A stretch of DNA of 64,000 nt, from the NCBI GenBank assembly GCA_030248065.1, contig JASAMV010006741.1, forward strand, positions 1-64,000, given 5' to 3'. Below the pieces are notes generated by a model. It was given only the letters and a program-made list of their open reading frames with translations, did not search any database and was not told the origin of the DNA. The position numbers and the translations under genes were made by a program. This DNA comes from Rhynchonema sp. JSB1_4. Its lineage: Eukaryota; Nematoda; Chromadorea; Monhysterida; Xyalidae. Positions 1 through 12,800 of the stretch are shown here, in pieces; position 1 is the first letter of the stretch; each line of letters opens with the position of its first letter.

Positions 1-59
1 CGAAAACGAATATCAAAAGGGCTGGTCTCTTATTTTATTATTTAAATTGATCGGCCAAC

Positions 60-406
60 CTGTCCCCATAATTGCAGCGTTGATGTTCGATCCAGGAGCG
101 ACAGAGTTCGGTTTTGTAGAGGCGATTTTTGGTCTTCGACTTTTCGTCGTCGCCCGAGTCGGTGGCCGATCCAGTTTCGTAGCTCGAGTCCGTCATCATC
201 GTGGGGGTCGTTGACGAATGTTGTGCCACGTAATTATGCTGTTGCATCGATTGATTGCCACAGCTGCTGCTATTCATCGATTTACTGTTGTTATTGACGA
301 TCGAGTATTGATTCGTGTCGATCAACTTCAGCGGAGCGCCGGTTTTCGAACTGATCATGTCCTGTTCTTGCTGACCCATCGGTGGCATGACTTCGCCGGT
401 CAGCGG
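60..406 (-). CDS. Internal exon of a TIS11/ZFP36-like CCCH zinc-finger protein
   Basis: The minus-strand exon opens after an acceptor (TTTTTTCAG, 407-415) and closes at an AG|GT donor (58-59). It reads 115 codons plus two bases, entering in phase 0. A Ser/Asn/Gln/Thr-rich low-complexity stretch is followed near the exon end by the lead-in LYKTELCR and the first half of a CCCH finger: C-x8-C, then NYGD. The donor falls inside the finger just before the expected third Cys, so the rest lies in the next exon beyond the left edge. In this family the RYKTELC lead-in plus CCCH fingers bind AU-rich elements in mRNA 3' ends and control mRNA stability or translation in the cytoplasm. Upstream exons were not identified, so the protein start is unknown. 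Family call is firm from the lead-in and spacing; orthology is not determined. Confidence 0.8.
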
Positions 407-3400
407 CTGAAAAAATTGGAGGCATTAAATTTTTTGTTTGCAAAAGCGATCTTGGTTTGCTTCTAAAGTTCATGACTTTTTGTTTTTTTTTTTTGAAAAT
501 TTCTGCAAGAAATTCAAATGTGATCTCTTTTATTTCGTTTGGTACCTAACGCGGATTATGCGTATGAATAATAAATAAGCGAAATAGAAATAATGGACGG
601 AATGGACGTACTGAAATTCATGGCAACTAATGGCAACATATTTTACAGTTGTGGTCTGCAAGTGGGTCTGATATACTCGGTGAGGGGCTGAATTCGGCAA
701 TTTTGACAACTTATTAAGCAGCAGGAACCTCATTGCAGCACTCCTACACACTCAGACAGTTGACCCACACAATTGAACCCACGCACCCAGTCTGACACTG
801 CTTCCTGTGCAAATTGCATTCACAGTACATTTGCAAACCGCAAAGCTGTGTTTTTCTGGTAAACTCAAATGCGCAACTGTGTACAACACGCACAAACGCG
901 CGGTGCCTTCCTTCTTATAGGTTAGTAGGTACAAATCCATCAGTCCCCCTCCAGCTTTCTCTCTATTTTTGTGTCGTGCATAAGCAAACGCAAACTGTAC
1001 TGTGTTCGCATGAGACGAATAAGACAAAGCGAAGTTTTGCCATTGCAAAATGAAGTACCACTATTTGCTTCCGACGAGGTATGCGGCCGTGTATGGCTCG
1101 GTTCTGATATACCCTGTCCGCAAGCGGACAAGCTTCGTTGGTAAAAAACATTGACGGTGTCCAAGACCAGGAATAAACAACACGAAACATAAGAAAAGGC
1201 ACTTAACAAGGCGTGCGTACTCGAGTCTGTTTGCGTAATCAAACTACGAAAAGCGCTCAGTCAAACTTTGGCCGGTCTGAAGCCACAAAGCGCGTTGTAC
1301 GTCCCCGGCCCATCACCGTATTTTTGTTCGCTGGCCGGGCCGGTAGTTCCGTTTGAAACAAATCACGCAGACATGCAAATCCAAAAGTGACATATGTTTG
1401 CATGTTCTGTGGGACATTTTGCCGGCCCAAATATAGTGGGTGCATAGATTTGCAAAAATACTGGAGGAAACAAGCGTGCAGTGCTCCTGCTTCGCGGATT
1501 GTGGCAAAAGTGTGTGGGACTAAAATGTTTTGCAACCCGCTACGCTCCGTAATATGGTGGTGATTGCCATGTTTATTGCCACCATCACACACCGCTGATA
1601 ACAACAAGACACGAGGTGTTATCAAACCAAAATGGCACTGATGTATTTCGGAATCCAAGCGTATGTTCATGTCATTAACGACGTTTCCAGCTCAACTTTA
1701 AAGGCATACAATTCAGACAATAAGGCGCAAAGAATGTTCCGAGTTCTGCATTGAATTTAGTTCCTGGGGATTTCACATTTTAAGCAGTCCCAAACGATGC
1801 TTTCTTGCATGCGGACAGCACGAAATTACACAGTACTCGATGCTTTGAACTTTAACAGCGTGAAGCCGCCAACGCGATGAAAATCAACAAAAAAACAAAC
1901 AAAACAAAAAACAAACGCTAACCTATCTATACGCGTACAACGCAATATTTACATGGTCCTATAGCAACGTTACGTTTGCATGAATAAAAACGCGCACCGT
2001 GTTGTCAGGATCAGAAACACATCAACATGGAGCATTGATACACTTTATACTAACTGACAACACCATGAAAAAAGCAAATGCGCGGGGCACTTTCCGAGAA
2101 ATCAAGTGCACTGGAGATAAAAACACGCGTTCAGAGGCACTGTGGACATTGGCAGGCTACTTACAGATGACAAGATGAACATAAAATTGAATTGGCCGCT
2201 ATCCCATTATGTTGCCGTTGAGCATAACGATACAAAAGTCGGGCGCATTAGAATATGAGGGCTGGCCAAACTGGACCACGCACAAGAGAGTGTGTCTTTT
2301 TATGGCGGCAAAAGTTGAACCGGAAATTTCATTGGAATTATTGTGCGCGCTCAGCTTTGCCATTCAATCGCGAATGAATTGAGCGGAAGAAACGTTGCTC
2401 AAAACACGGACAGACATGCAAGCCAACTCACATATGTCGATGGTGCGTACAGCGCAGCGCATGGGTTCACAGTTGCGAGTGGCCGTTTGCTGTCAACAGC
2501 TGATTATCCCATTCGGTGCTGACTTTTGATGCCAGAAATCACGTGTGCTGTTGTGGCACAGCAAAAACACTGCCTGACAATGCAACGCTTTTCACATACC
2601 TGGGCGTCACAGTGAGAGAAGGAGAACATACAGTATGAGGAACATCATAATCTTCAACAATGAGGAGGCGGAGTTTTCGCACGTGTACATCATGTTGAGA
2701 CTGCGTAAGGGCCAGACTTGTGCACCATTTGCCAGAAGAAGAAAAATGACCGATCGGGCGTATACATTGACGGACACACACAACATCTATGATGAAAAGA
2801 TAAGTGCATTATATATGCGCAAACATTATCATGCTTAACTTTTATGGATTTCAAAGTTTGCAATTGAATTCTACTGCATCGAAAGTTAATTATGGCGGCG
2901 CTGCTGCTCTAAAAAGCAATACGGTCTCCGCATTCGTCAGCTTACAGACAGACGGATACGCAGTAAATTAGATTGCAGTCACAAAAAAACGGGCGAGTAA
3001 GTTGGAAAGGAAATTAACACCCGCCAATTAACTATTGGTGTTGCTGCTGACTTAACCACAATAATCCAGTTGTAATTTTATAGCGGAACAAGAGACGCAC
3101 CAGAGATACGTGAACACAGCTAGCAAGAAACATTGCCTGCACTTTAATGCGCAAAATTGATCTGTCGACGAAAACAGCGTGCACAACATTTATTACAGTT
3201 GAAACAAACAGCACCAATCGCAGCGTAAATGAAAGTATCAGCGCGACATTATGAGCGCGCGTTCATTCTGAGCAGGAAATCTGATCCTAATCAACAAATG
3301 TCGTGTCGTCTGGGGCTCTGCTTGTTCGCGCGCGGAAATGCATGCAGAGTAAGCACATTAAACTTTTGATTGTCGTGGGAAAAAGCAGCCCGATGCAAAT

Positions 3401-6400
3401 GTCCACCAGTCAGCTAGAACAATAAGCATAGCCGTACATTAATCGCACCCATTGACATGCTAACTAAAACGTCACACGCAGACGGCTGTTATACATATGC
3501 AATACAATGCGCCTGCCGGACAAAATAAAATGTAAAAATTTGTTCGATGACGAAAATTTGATTTTTCGTTACCAAAAAAGTATTACACTGTGGGAAAGAG
3601 TGGAAAAATTCACATGTTACTTACGTGGTGGAACTACGTACCTGCCACATTCAACATGTGATTGTACATTGCTCACCTATAGTGCAACACCTCGTGGCCA
3701 TAGCATAATAGTGCATCACACAAAAAACGAGTTTTGCATGTCATTCAAAAAGTCACAAACACTAAAATTGAATGCGGTGACTAAGTTAGCTTGCTGCATT
3801 GTGTGGTGCTGTGCTGCCACAAATGACAACCGCCAGTGCACGACTGCTAGCACGCACATGTGCAAACGTGCAATAAAAGCATGTGACACAACAGCCGCGC
3901 TGAAAAAACGCTCAATGGTGATCAACTTCTTATTCGTACGGCGTCCCGAAGAACATCAGCTGGCTGATTAATTGGTTTTGGTGCGCGAAAGTGGCCCGCA
4001 TGTCTCTCTGCGACTGCAATCTATTGACCAGGTCGTTACCGTACAAGCTTATGGTTGTTTCATAACCGGTTGCAATCGTACGAAGACCACAACAGCTGGT
4101 GAAAAAGTGTTGCGCAAAAGCTGCTTGTGGTTGCGCGCTGGTTTGAGTACTAATAAAATGAGCCGTTTAACCAGGCTAATGTCAAACATCTGAATAATTA
4201 ACGTTCTTAAAACTGGCGTGGGTGAGTATTAACGAGATTGCTGACGATGTACAAAAACGCTCAGCACCCATCAAAACAATGATAAATTGCCGTGCCCTCA
4301 GCAAGTGCGCTCACGTCATGCATGTGCACATGATTGAATGCGAATATAAAAAACATCTGATTGGTGTAAGCACGTCCACTTACAGTCCAATATTGGTTGG
4401 CATGGTCACGCATATAACCTGACAAACGTTGGTGTGCAAAAATGCGCGATTAACGAATCCAAATCCTCAGTTTCCCAAGCACACCAAATCTGATAAAAAG
4501 GGATCAAAAAATACTTGGGCGAACAAAGAAAGCGTCGTCAGCGGCGATAAAGTACCCGGGTACAGGCGGTAGTTAAATGCAAGCCAACAAAAAACATCAA
4601 ACCAGTCAGTGCACATTGGTCCCAATGGACAGCTGGCTGGCACAAACCCAGAGACATAAAAGCAGACAACAAAAAACGTCAAAAGCTGTACACGAATTTC
4701 TAACGTGCTCCGCGTTTGATCACTGACATACCAATTCAAATGGATTACATTACACAGTATAATACAAATCAGCACATTTGAGCATGAGTGAGCATTACAA
4801 AAATAGTGAGTTTTATTATTCCATTTCATGACTGTTGGCGTGAGAAGAAAGGGCAAGTGGGCTCGAACACAAAGAATAGAATTCACAAGCGTAATCAGCA
4901 AGTGGATATTCAAGAAATAAAGAAAACACAAAAAACATGGAAAGGGCCAGCAGAACGCGGTCCACTTGAGCGAAAAAACAACCTCTGGAGATTTTGTTTG
5001 CGAAAAAAACACCGTTACGGCCAGTTGTGTTGAGTCACACGCCAACATGGAAACACGCTTTTTGCAGATTGACACTGTGATGAGGAGATCGTAATGTTCT
5101 GGCGACAGGATTATGTCAAGTATCAAACAAGATTGAATGCATGATCCTCAAAAAAAGAAATTGATGGAGAAAACAAACGTAGTACGGGAGTGCGCAGCAG
5201 ATGACATGTTGTAAAGTACTATCGACGCAAAAGTAGACGAAAAACAGTCGCAGTCCAACAAAAAATTGGCATTTGCACTTTTCGCGGATATAATAAGAGA
5301 AACGAGCGACTATGACAACAAACGACAGAAAAAACCGACGACTATACGCCGAATGTCTGAGTGAAACTTATGAACACGCATGAATATTATTAAAAATGAA
5401 TAAAGAAACTGAGAACACATGAAATGACCCGCGGCCACCAAAAAACAACTCGGCCATACATACAGGACGACGACAACGAAAAACATAATGGGACTCAGAC
5501 ATCACCAGGAACAGGTTAAGGCAAATGAAATTCAGGCAGATCGGAAACAAGAGGAAAGACCAAATGGACGGGCAAGTTTTTTACAAGGTCAAAATGACGG
5601 CCAAATATCACGTTTGCAACGTCGACAGCAAAACGTCAACCTGATATGTAAAACCACCTACTTTTGTCGGGTCAATTGTATTTTCACACCCTTTTCGCTC
5701 AACAAATAAACTTGTCCGTGCGCTGCTGCTGCTCTTGACAAATTATTGTCACAGCCAGACGAAAAGTTAGTGCAGCGTCAACTGGACGGGACAAACGATC
5801 TCAAGTTGTCTGTGTGTGTGCGTGTCATTTGCAACATTTATGATATCATAACCCCTAGGCTCAGATGAACGCTCAAGAACAAAAACGAATACACAAAGTT
5901 CTTGTAGCTCCACGAACAAAAAACAGAAAGTGTAAAATATTTTTAACGCAGACGAACGTAATAGCAAATGACTGATAAAGGAGCATTAATATTTTACGAC
6001 CGCAATCAAAACAGGAGAAAGTAGTTGTTCGTACGCATGTTTCACAATTCAATATACTCTCCACCCATACATATGCTCAATCAGCAACGACAACAACAGC
6101 CAGTATCAAAAACAAAGTCGATCCGCATGAAAACAGCGAAGAGTGTGTGTGTGGATGTCTAGTTTGCGGACGGCGGACAGCGATGATGGCAGGGGCAGAT
6201 GTGCGCACGTGAATCTGACTTTGACAACGGACGCGATGGACACACAGATGACATTTGATGATGTTCGATTTAATATCGAATCCACCTGTCGTGTGTGACC
6301 CGCGCGTGGCAGCCAGACAATTGGGGCGCGCCCGGCCGGAACGAATCGATGAAAGTGAATCTGCGCTGACGTATACATCACCATGGAGATTGAAAGTCGA

Positions 6401-9400
6401 AAGATCTTCACAAACACGCATTAAAAATAAAACTGGACTTGTTGCTCTGATGAATACATTTTGAAAAAAATGAACATGTCCATTTGGACCAAACATATGG
6501 AATAATTGTGATCAAATAATCAAGTGCAATAACAACAAAAAAGTGAAAGCGAGAATTTGTTTTCCTTTCCAAAGGTTCTGATTAGAAATTCTAGCGCAAA
6601 CTAACGTATACTAACCAATGTAAACCAAAAGTCAATTTGAGCGAAGCTATTGCATTTCGTTCACGGACCGAAATCCTTTTCAATAAATAAAATAAACATC
6701 AACAGAATTGAGAAATACACCTTAAAATAACAACATTGCAAACGTGTAATTAGCTTAAATCTGGCAGTGCCAGTCAGCAATGATCTGAATAAGCTTTCCA
6801 GGTAACTGGATCAGGTACAAGTCTAAACAGGACTAAACTTGCAAACGCAGCGTAGTGGGAATTAATTAATATTTTAGTGGCTATGGCTGTAGGTGTGGGC
6901 ATAAATGGCGATGGACGGAGGGAAGCCCAAGAGATGGCACAAGTCCGTGCCAGGTATGCGGCGGACGCACTGGCACGGCACCTGGCAAGCACCCCTTTGG
7001 TCCGATTGTGTGTTAAGCACCATGTATGTATGTATGTACATAGCACCCACACTCGTACTATATGTAGCTTCTTTATCAGTTTATTTATCGAACGTAGAGA
7101 CAGCGGAAAAGTGTTGCTTGTGCGTGCCTGCTTGCGGTAACAGCCACATCCCTGTACTATGCTACATACGTAATAACGATGTGAGACGGAAACACGGCTT
7201 CCGGACCTGTGTTGCCATATCATCGCAAACCTTTAATGTGACACGAACGAAATACATAGTGTTGTATCATCAAAGTGTTTCCGCTTATCTTCAGCGATGG
7301 ATAAAGATATCCATCAACACACAGGTACTGCCGCTTGGGAACACTGCTCCCTTATTGGCACAACAAATCGCTTTAAACCTATGACAAATCGATGCGAAAA
7401 ATGTTGTTCCTCGCCCGCCATATAGATTACGATCGCAGAATAAGAACTGATGGTGAGCTGAGCAAGTGTTTACATGTTCAAGGTCGAGTGTTATACCTGA
7501 TTCACCCCAACCAGACCCTGGCAAGCGTGGGTGCCATATCGACCTTGCAGAAAGACATGCATATGCCATCCAGCACACGGTGTTTTTATGAACACACGAT
7601 CTTTAAAAAATTGATGGCTCCGTCCGTCCCTTCCAGGCCCCGTCGCGTATTTGATTTGACTGTGAAGGGCACAAACAAATACAGTAATAATGAGCGTGGG
7701 GCGCTCCGCTTTTCGCGGATGATAACGATCGGCGCTAAATACTTCACACTAATGTAACAACCATAATTTCTCGAGCAAAGCGTGAAATGCAAACCAGAAA
7801 ACATTCCTATCAGAAAACAGCCCACAAGAGTGCCAAACACGTCGTGGAAACCTGATTTTGCGCTGATATACGAACAAGGTCGTTGGTCACAGACATACAC
7901 ACGCGCGCAGCACGGCAGAGCAAAAGACAAAGAAAATTATGGCGCGAAAATTCGAAAGTTCAAAAACTGGCTCGTGTGTGTGTGTGCGCGCAAAAACATG
8001 TAGCAACACGTTAATGCTCATCAATCATCTGGTGGGGGGCAGCGAGCGACAAACACAACAACAGCGTGTTAACAACATGACCACTTCACACGTACATTCA
8101 TGCGCTTTGACGCGGCAGACGTGAAGATCTACATGCACTTTATTTTTTGACCGCAGCAGCGCTCTGCCGCGCGCCATGTGCAAAAACAACACATCGGCAG
8201 TTTAAGTTGATGCTCTTATTTCCCATTGATGACACGCGCTTGTCAACTGAGTTTAAAGTTAAAACGACCAAATATGCGCGCATCTGAGCTGATTACAATC
8301 TACAATACTATACATATATTAAGCGTGCAATAGCAATATTCAGCTTTTTTGTCGGAAATACATGAAGAAAGCAGAAAACTCGAATTATCACAGTTGACTG
8401 CACGGGCAATATGGCGCCCTCAAGTAGGAACAGGGTAGTACAAACCAGCCGTCGTTTGAGGCTAATTGAAGGTATTTCTATCCTCAAACATTAAACGCAT
8501 GCTCGAACTAGCCCCGGAACTTGGCCTCAAGGCAAAGTAACAGAGCCAGGAGGAAACATGTGATGACAGGGCATGAAAGCAGCCTGAACTCTTGCAGTAG
8601 CATTAGGATGCTGGGCATATGAGTCGCAAAAGTACAGCACCAACGGCATGAATGTGCTACCGGATGATTCTCGTTCAGCTCCCCAACAAACAATTTCTAT
8701 TCCCAACAAAAAGACTTGGTGACACTAATACAGCTTTGATAACTTACGTCCGGGGCTTATTCGGAATATTGCCAGCTAAACACTCGCTGAGCATGGGGGT
8801 TGAATCAGAAGGTTCCGGTAGTGCAACAATACGGAGAGTGTCCGGTTATTGTTAATGCTTTGATTCGCTTCATGCTGTGTCTGCGAGACTAGTGATGCAA
8901 CTCAGGGCACAAGAAAGGATTTTATATTTTTAAAACCGGTGTAATTTCACCACAACGCTGGTTCAGAGCATACTTCTCGAGTGACAAAATTGTAATGCTA
9001 ACGAAACAGGTGCGTGAAACTCTGTGGGACCCATTAACCATTGTTGGATGTAGTACGTACATACAGTATATGTAGGTACCTGTGTACACAGCACACAAAT
9101 ACAGCTGCCTGCATAAGCGTACTTAAGGTTGACAGAACGTGTTTTTCCAACTTTTTTGACAGAAATTCGAAACTTGGTTTCTTGCATGCGCGCGCACTGG
9201 CTGACAGCAGTGTGCACTGGTTTGGTTTCGTGAAAAGAAGAAGAGACGGTGCTGTAGCCCAGGCTTACTGCGTGTGTGTGCGCAATTCGTAAAAATAATA
9301 TCTTTATTTACAATATGCGACTCGAGCAAACATGGAATAAATGCGCTGCGCAGAACTTTTCAAAATCTTTGCGAAAATCTGGTGTGCATATTTTAATTTT

Positions 9401-9680
9401 TGTCGCATATTCGAGTGTGAATCTTGATCACACGGTCAAGCATTTATGCGTGCACTTTTCGGGGGTCGTCGAAGGCGCACACACACGTACGCACGCAGCA
9501 GATGGACATGGAGATGGACAGACAACAGAAAAAGTGACAACAACTAGTTTTTTTCGCACTGCCTTCGTCGCGGACATGGTAAAAAAACGTAAAAACATCA
9601 TCCCATCCGTGTGTAGTGCACTGCTCAAAAGAACATACACGGCGTTTGGCAGCACATTTGAATTTCAGGTACTGCACCCA
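407..9680. other. Long stretch without supportable genes
   Basis: I see no exon with both splice sites and a recognisable protein motif. The open frames here are short, mostly overlapping on both strands, and have no domain signature. The 4450-6550 part is visibly A-rich and T-poor on the plus strand, which by itself produces open, hydrophobic-looking frames on the minus strand. Short GT-rich runs occur near 5810. The interval may hold upstream introns or 5' exons of the CCCH gene that I cannot recognise. Confidence 0.5.
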
Positions 9681-9688
9681 TGTATGGT

Positions 9689-9738
9689 CAGGGTTGGGCA
9701 AAAAAAAACGACGGTTTTTTTTTTAAAAAATTTTTTTT

Positions 9739-9784
<46 letters not shown>

Positions 9785-9804
9785 TTTTTTTTTTTTTTTT
9801 TTTT

Positions 9805-9843
<39 letters not shown>
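9689..9843 (+). mobile_element. hAT-like element remnant ending in a poly-T run
   Basis: The left end CAGGGTTGGGC matches the terminal repeat of the hAT-like family found throughout the right half of the window. It is followed by A/T-rich sequence and a near-continuous T run of about 120 bases (9717-9840). An 8-bp duplication TGTATGGT flanks the block at 9681-9688 and 9844-9851, so both borders are intact even though the expected right terminal repeat (CCAACCCTG) is missing. Either the right end was lost or the homopolymer was mis-assembled. Confidence 0.75.
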
Positions 9844-9844
<1 letters not shown>

Positions 9845-9851
9845 GTATGGT

Positions 9852-12800
9852 GGTTTCGGTTCAAAGCTTTGTTGTCGTATTGTTATGCATGCATGTTAAC
9901 TTTGTGAGAAAGGGCGGCCAATCCAACAAGCACAGGTCATCAAGGACCGTCGTGTACCAATGCAACCAATCTGCATGAAGTTCCATGTTCTGTTACACAA
10001 TCTAGGGTATGACCAAGCAGATCCACTTGAATGATTTAAGGAAGGAAGGCTCTATTCGGTGGGCGGGGGCTTTGAGTGGAAAGCTCAGGTACTCTAATGC
10101 AGGCTACAGGTGTTCTCTGGTTGTGCAAAACGCACTGTCGCGGTTGTGGAGTGACCAATAATCCGAACTATGCACAATAAAGTGACAAACTGGTTTGAAA
10201 ATAGACAGATTTTTCCTGCCTCAATAAAAACCACACACGTAAGCGCAGCCACAGCCGAAATTTGAATGTTGAAATACAGAACAAAGAACAAACCCACAAA
10301 TGTGATAAATTATGCATTTGTCACATTGTGAGAATTGAATTTAACATTTTGAAGCACCGATGCTATCATTTTATGTTTGTTTGGTGGCATGATCCGCGCA
10401 AAAAAATGCCACAAAACTCTTTAAATCACAATAACCACGAAAATGGTTGTTGCGTTGTGCTATGCCTTCCGTACATAATGACTCACTGGATTCACATGAG
10501 CAGATTAAAATCAACTAAAACGCATGAACAAACTAAAAACCTGTACGAAGCAAAATGAATAAAAAATCTAAATGCAAAACTCACCCTTGGTACACTGAAC
10601 ACTGCTGGGGGCACGCCTGGCTGCACTACGCAGTAGATCAACATTGCAACAGTTACTGATTATTTTTGGCAAACTTTGCGATATTATTTTTATATTTTTC
10701 AGTTCATGCAATGGAATGTTTTCGATAGCTGAAATAACAGATTTAGATTAAGCACGAGAACACCTGTAAACAGAAATAAAGACGGAAAAAAGGCGCGAAA
10801 TAATGTGGTCTGACAATATGTACATGGAGATTTGGCCTGTGGGCACGCGAGATGCAATGAAACGACGCTTCACGCTTCATTCCTTGTACAACCTGGATTG
10901 CACGTTGAGACAACAAGTTTGGGTCCCACAGTGAACAATACGGGTCAATGTGTGCATGGGGATTATGGTCTATGACCACCACCACAGCAATTTGGGGGCA
11001 AACTCAAAATGTGGCACAAAAATCGGGATGGGGTCTGCTGTGTTTTTATCATGCAGACCGATTTTTGTCACGTTTTTTTTTGAAATTCAGGCTCAGTGGA
11101 GAGCCCAGAGTTCGATCATGTAACAAGACACGCACCAACGTTACACAAATGGTATCTCATGGTGCACAGATACACGCAGGTACAATGGTCGTAAATTAGT
11201 TGAGGTACCCCTTAATTTGAGGCTCAGGTATAACAATATGGTGACAAGATGGACATGTTTCCCAGTAATTATTATTTATAACAAGTCCAATTACAGACAT
11301 CAGGGTGGGTGGGGTTCTCATTGAGTAGTCCTGCTGGCATGCAAGAGGTGCACAAGAGGACCGCACCAAAATTTTTGCTTGTTTCTACCGAAGACAAACG
11401 CACGCAAACTTGTGTCGTTGGGATTTGTTGTGGGCAAAGTTTTGTTTCAAGGACATGCAATTCCACAACCTGGTTACACATAGTTGCAATGCGTTGGAAC
11501 TTTCGTCAGAGAACTGCAGGGTTTTACAATACACTTCCGAAAAGAAAACAAGGAATAATAGCGGAAATTAAAAGCGGTTCGGTTGAGAGAACACGCCACA
11601 TCAACCAGGGTGGTCCTCGTCCATATTGTAACCGCGCCCGGACAGTTTTGCGCAATTCAAAACACGATAACGAGCACCAATACAATTTTGTCACCATTGT
11701 TCTGAACTCACGAAAGTCCACCTCTCAAGACAGTGACGCATGTTCCGAAATTAGGGAAGGACTGATTAAATGCGGTATGTAGGTACAAGTGTTCGTGGAA
11801 AACAAAATCGCGTGCGCGTTTATCACGGAAGAAACTTGCGCAAGGTTGTGTCAAGCACAAGCAGGCTTCGTTGCTCCTGATAATAGCGTTGTCGTGTGAC
11901 TGTGATATGTAGTTGGACAACTACAGTGCAAACCCGACAGAATAATGTAGGCCTAAACCTAAGCCACCGGCGGGCGCGATGTCAGCTTTCTTCTTTCAAA
12001 AATCCGCAACATGCGAAAAAGCCATGACCACTGGCTGCAGTATATTTGAGATATATGTACAGTAGGTATACTTGTGCGTCAGCAAAACGCAAATTTGAAA
12101 GGGTCCATTGGCCAGAAATGACTAAATGGGCAAGCCCAAACCTCGATTTGGTTAGTTCACACGTTGGTTGAAAACAAAACGGCGTTGTGTGCGGTCACTG
12201 GCTTCTGAGGCCTCTCGCAGCACACAACTGAAACAATGGAAACCGCCTTATTACACCTGCACTCAGGATAACATAAAGAGGTCATACTAGCAAAAGCGAG
12301 ACATTTTTCTCGTATACCATTTGGAATAAAAAAGCTAAAAAGCGTTTCTTCTGAAAGCAGAGTAACCTTGATCGTGAGCATGATTATGTGGCGGCGAGTC
12401 AAACTTTCAACATAATACGGTGCCGAAAAATAGTGAAAATTCCCAACCGGAAGAATTCTGAATTTTGTCTCAGTTTTCAATCCAGGTTTATCGGCAGCCC
12501 TAAAACAAGTGGTCACTCAACGAAAGCAATAATAATACGGTGGTGGGGTTTATCTAGAAATCTGATCTGCATCACAAGCACAAAAAACACCTCCAGAGGG
12601 CAGATACTGCACACAAACCTTCTATTGTTGGGTGCACACAATAACAGCGACCTGTATCTATGCACACGTGGTTGGGTACCCCAAAAAATCTCCACCAAAG
12701 GCGAAAACAATGGTGTATCGGTGTCAGAAAAGAGAATTAATTGTGCTCAAAGAGACACCGCAAGTGAAAGTGACCGACGTGGAATTTACGTGCCATAAAA

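Noticed and set aside
4467..5126. A 219-codon hydrophobic minus-strand frame
   Set aside because: The plus strand is A-rich here, which yields such frames by composition. No domain, no acceptor or donor logic, and no repeated membrane-segment pattern supports a gene.
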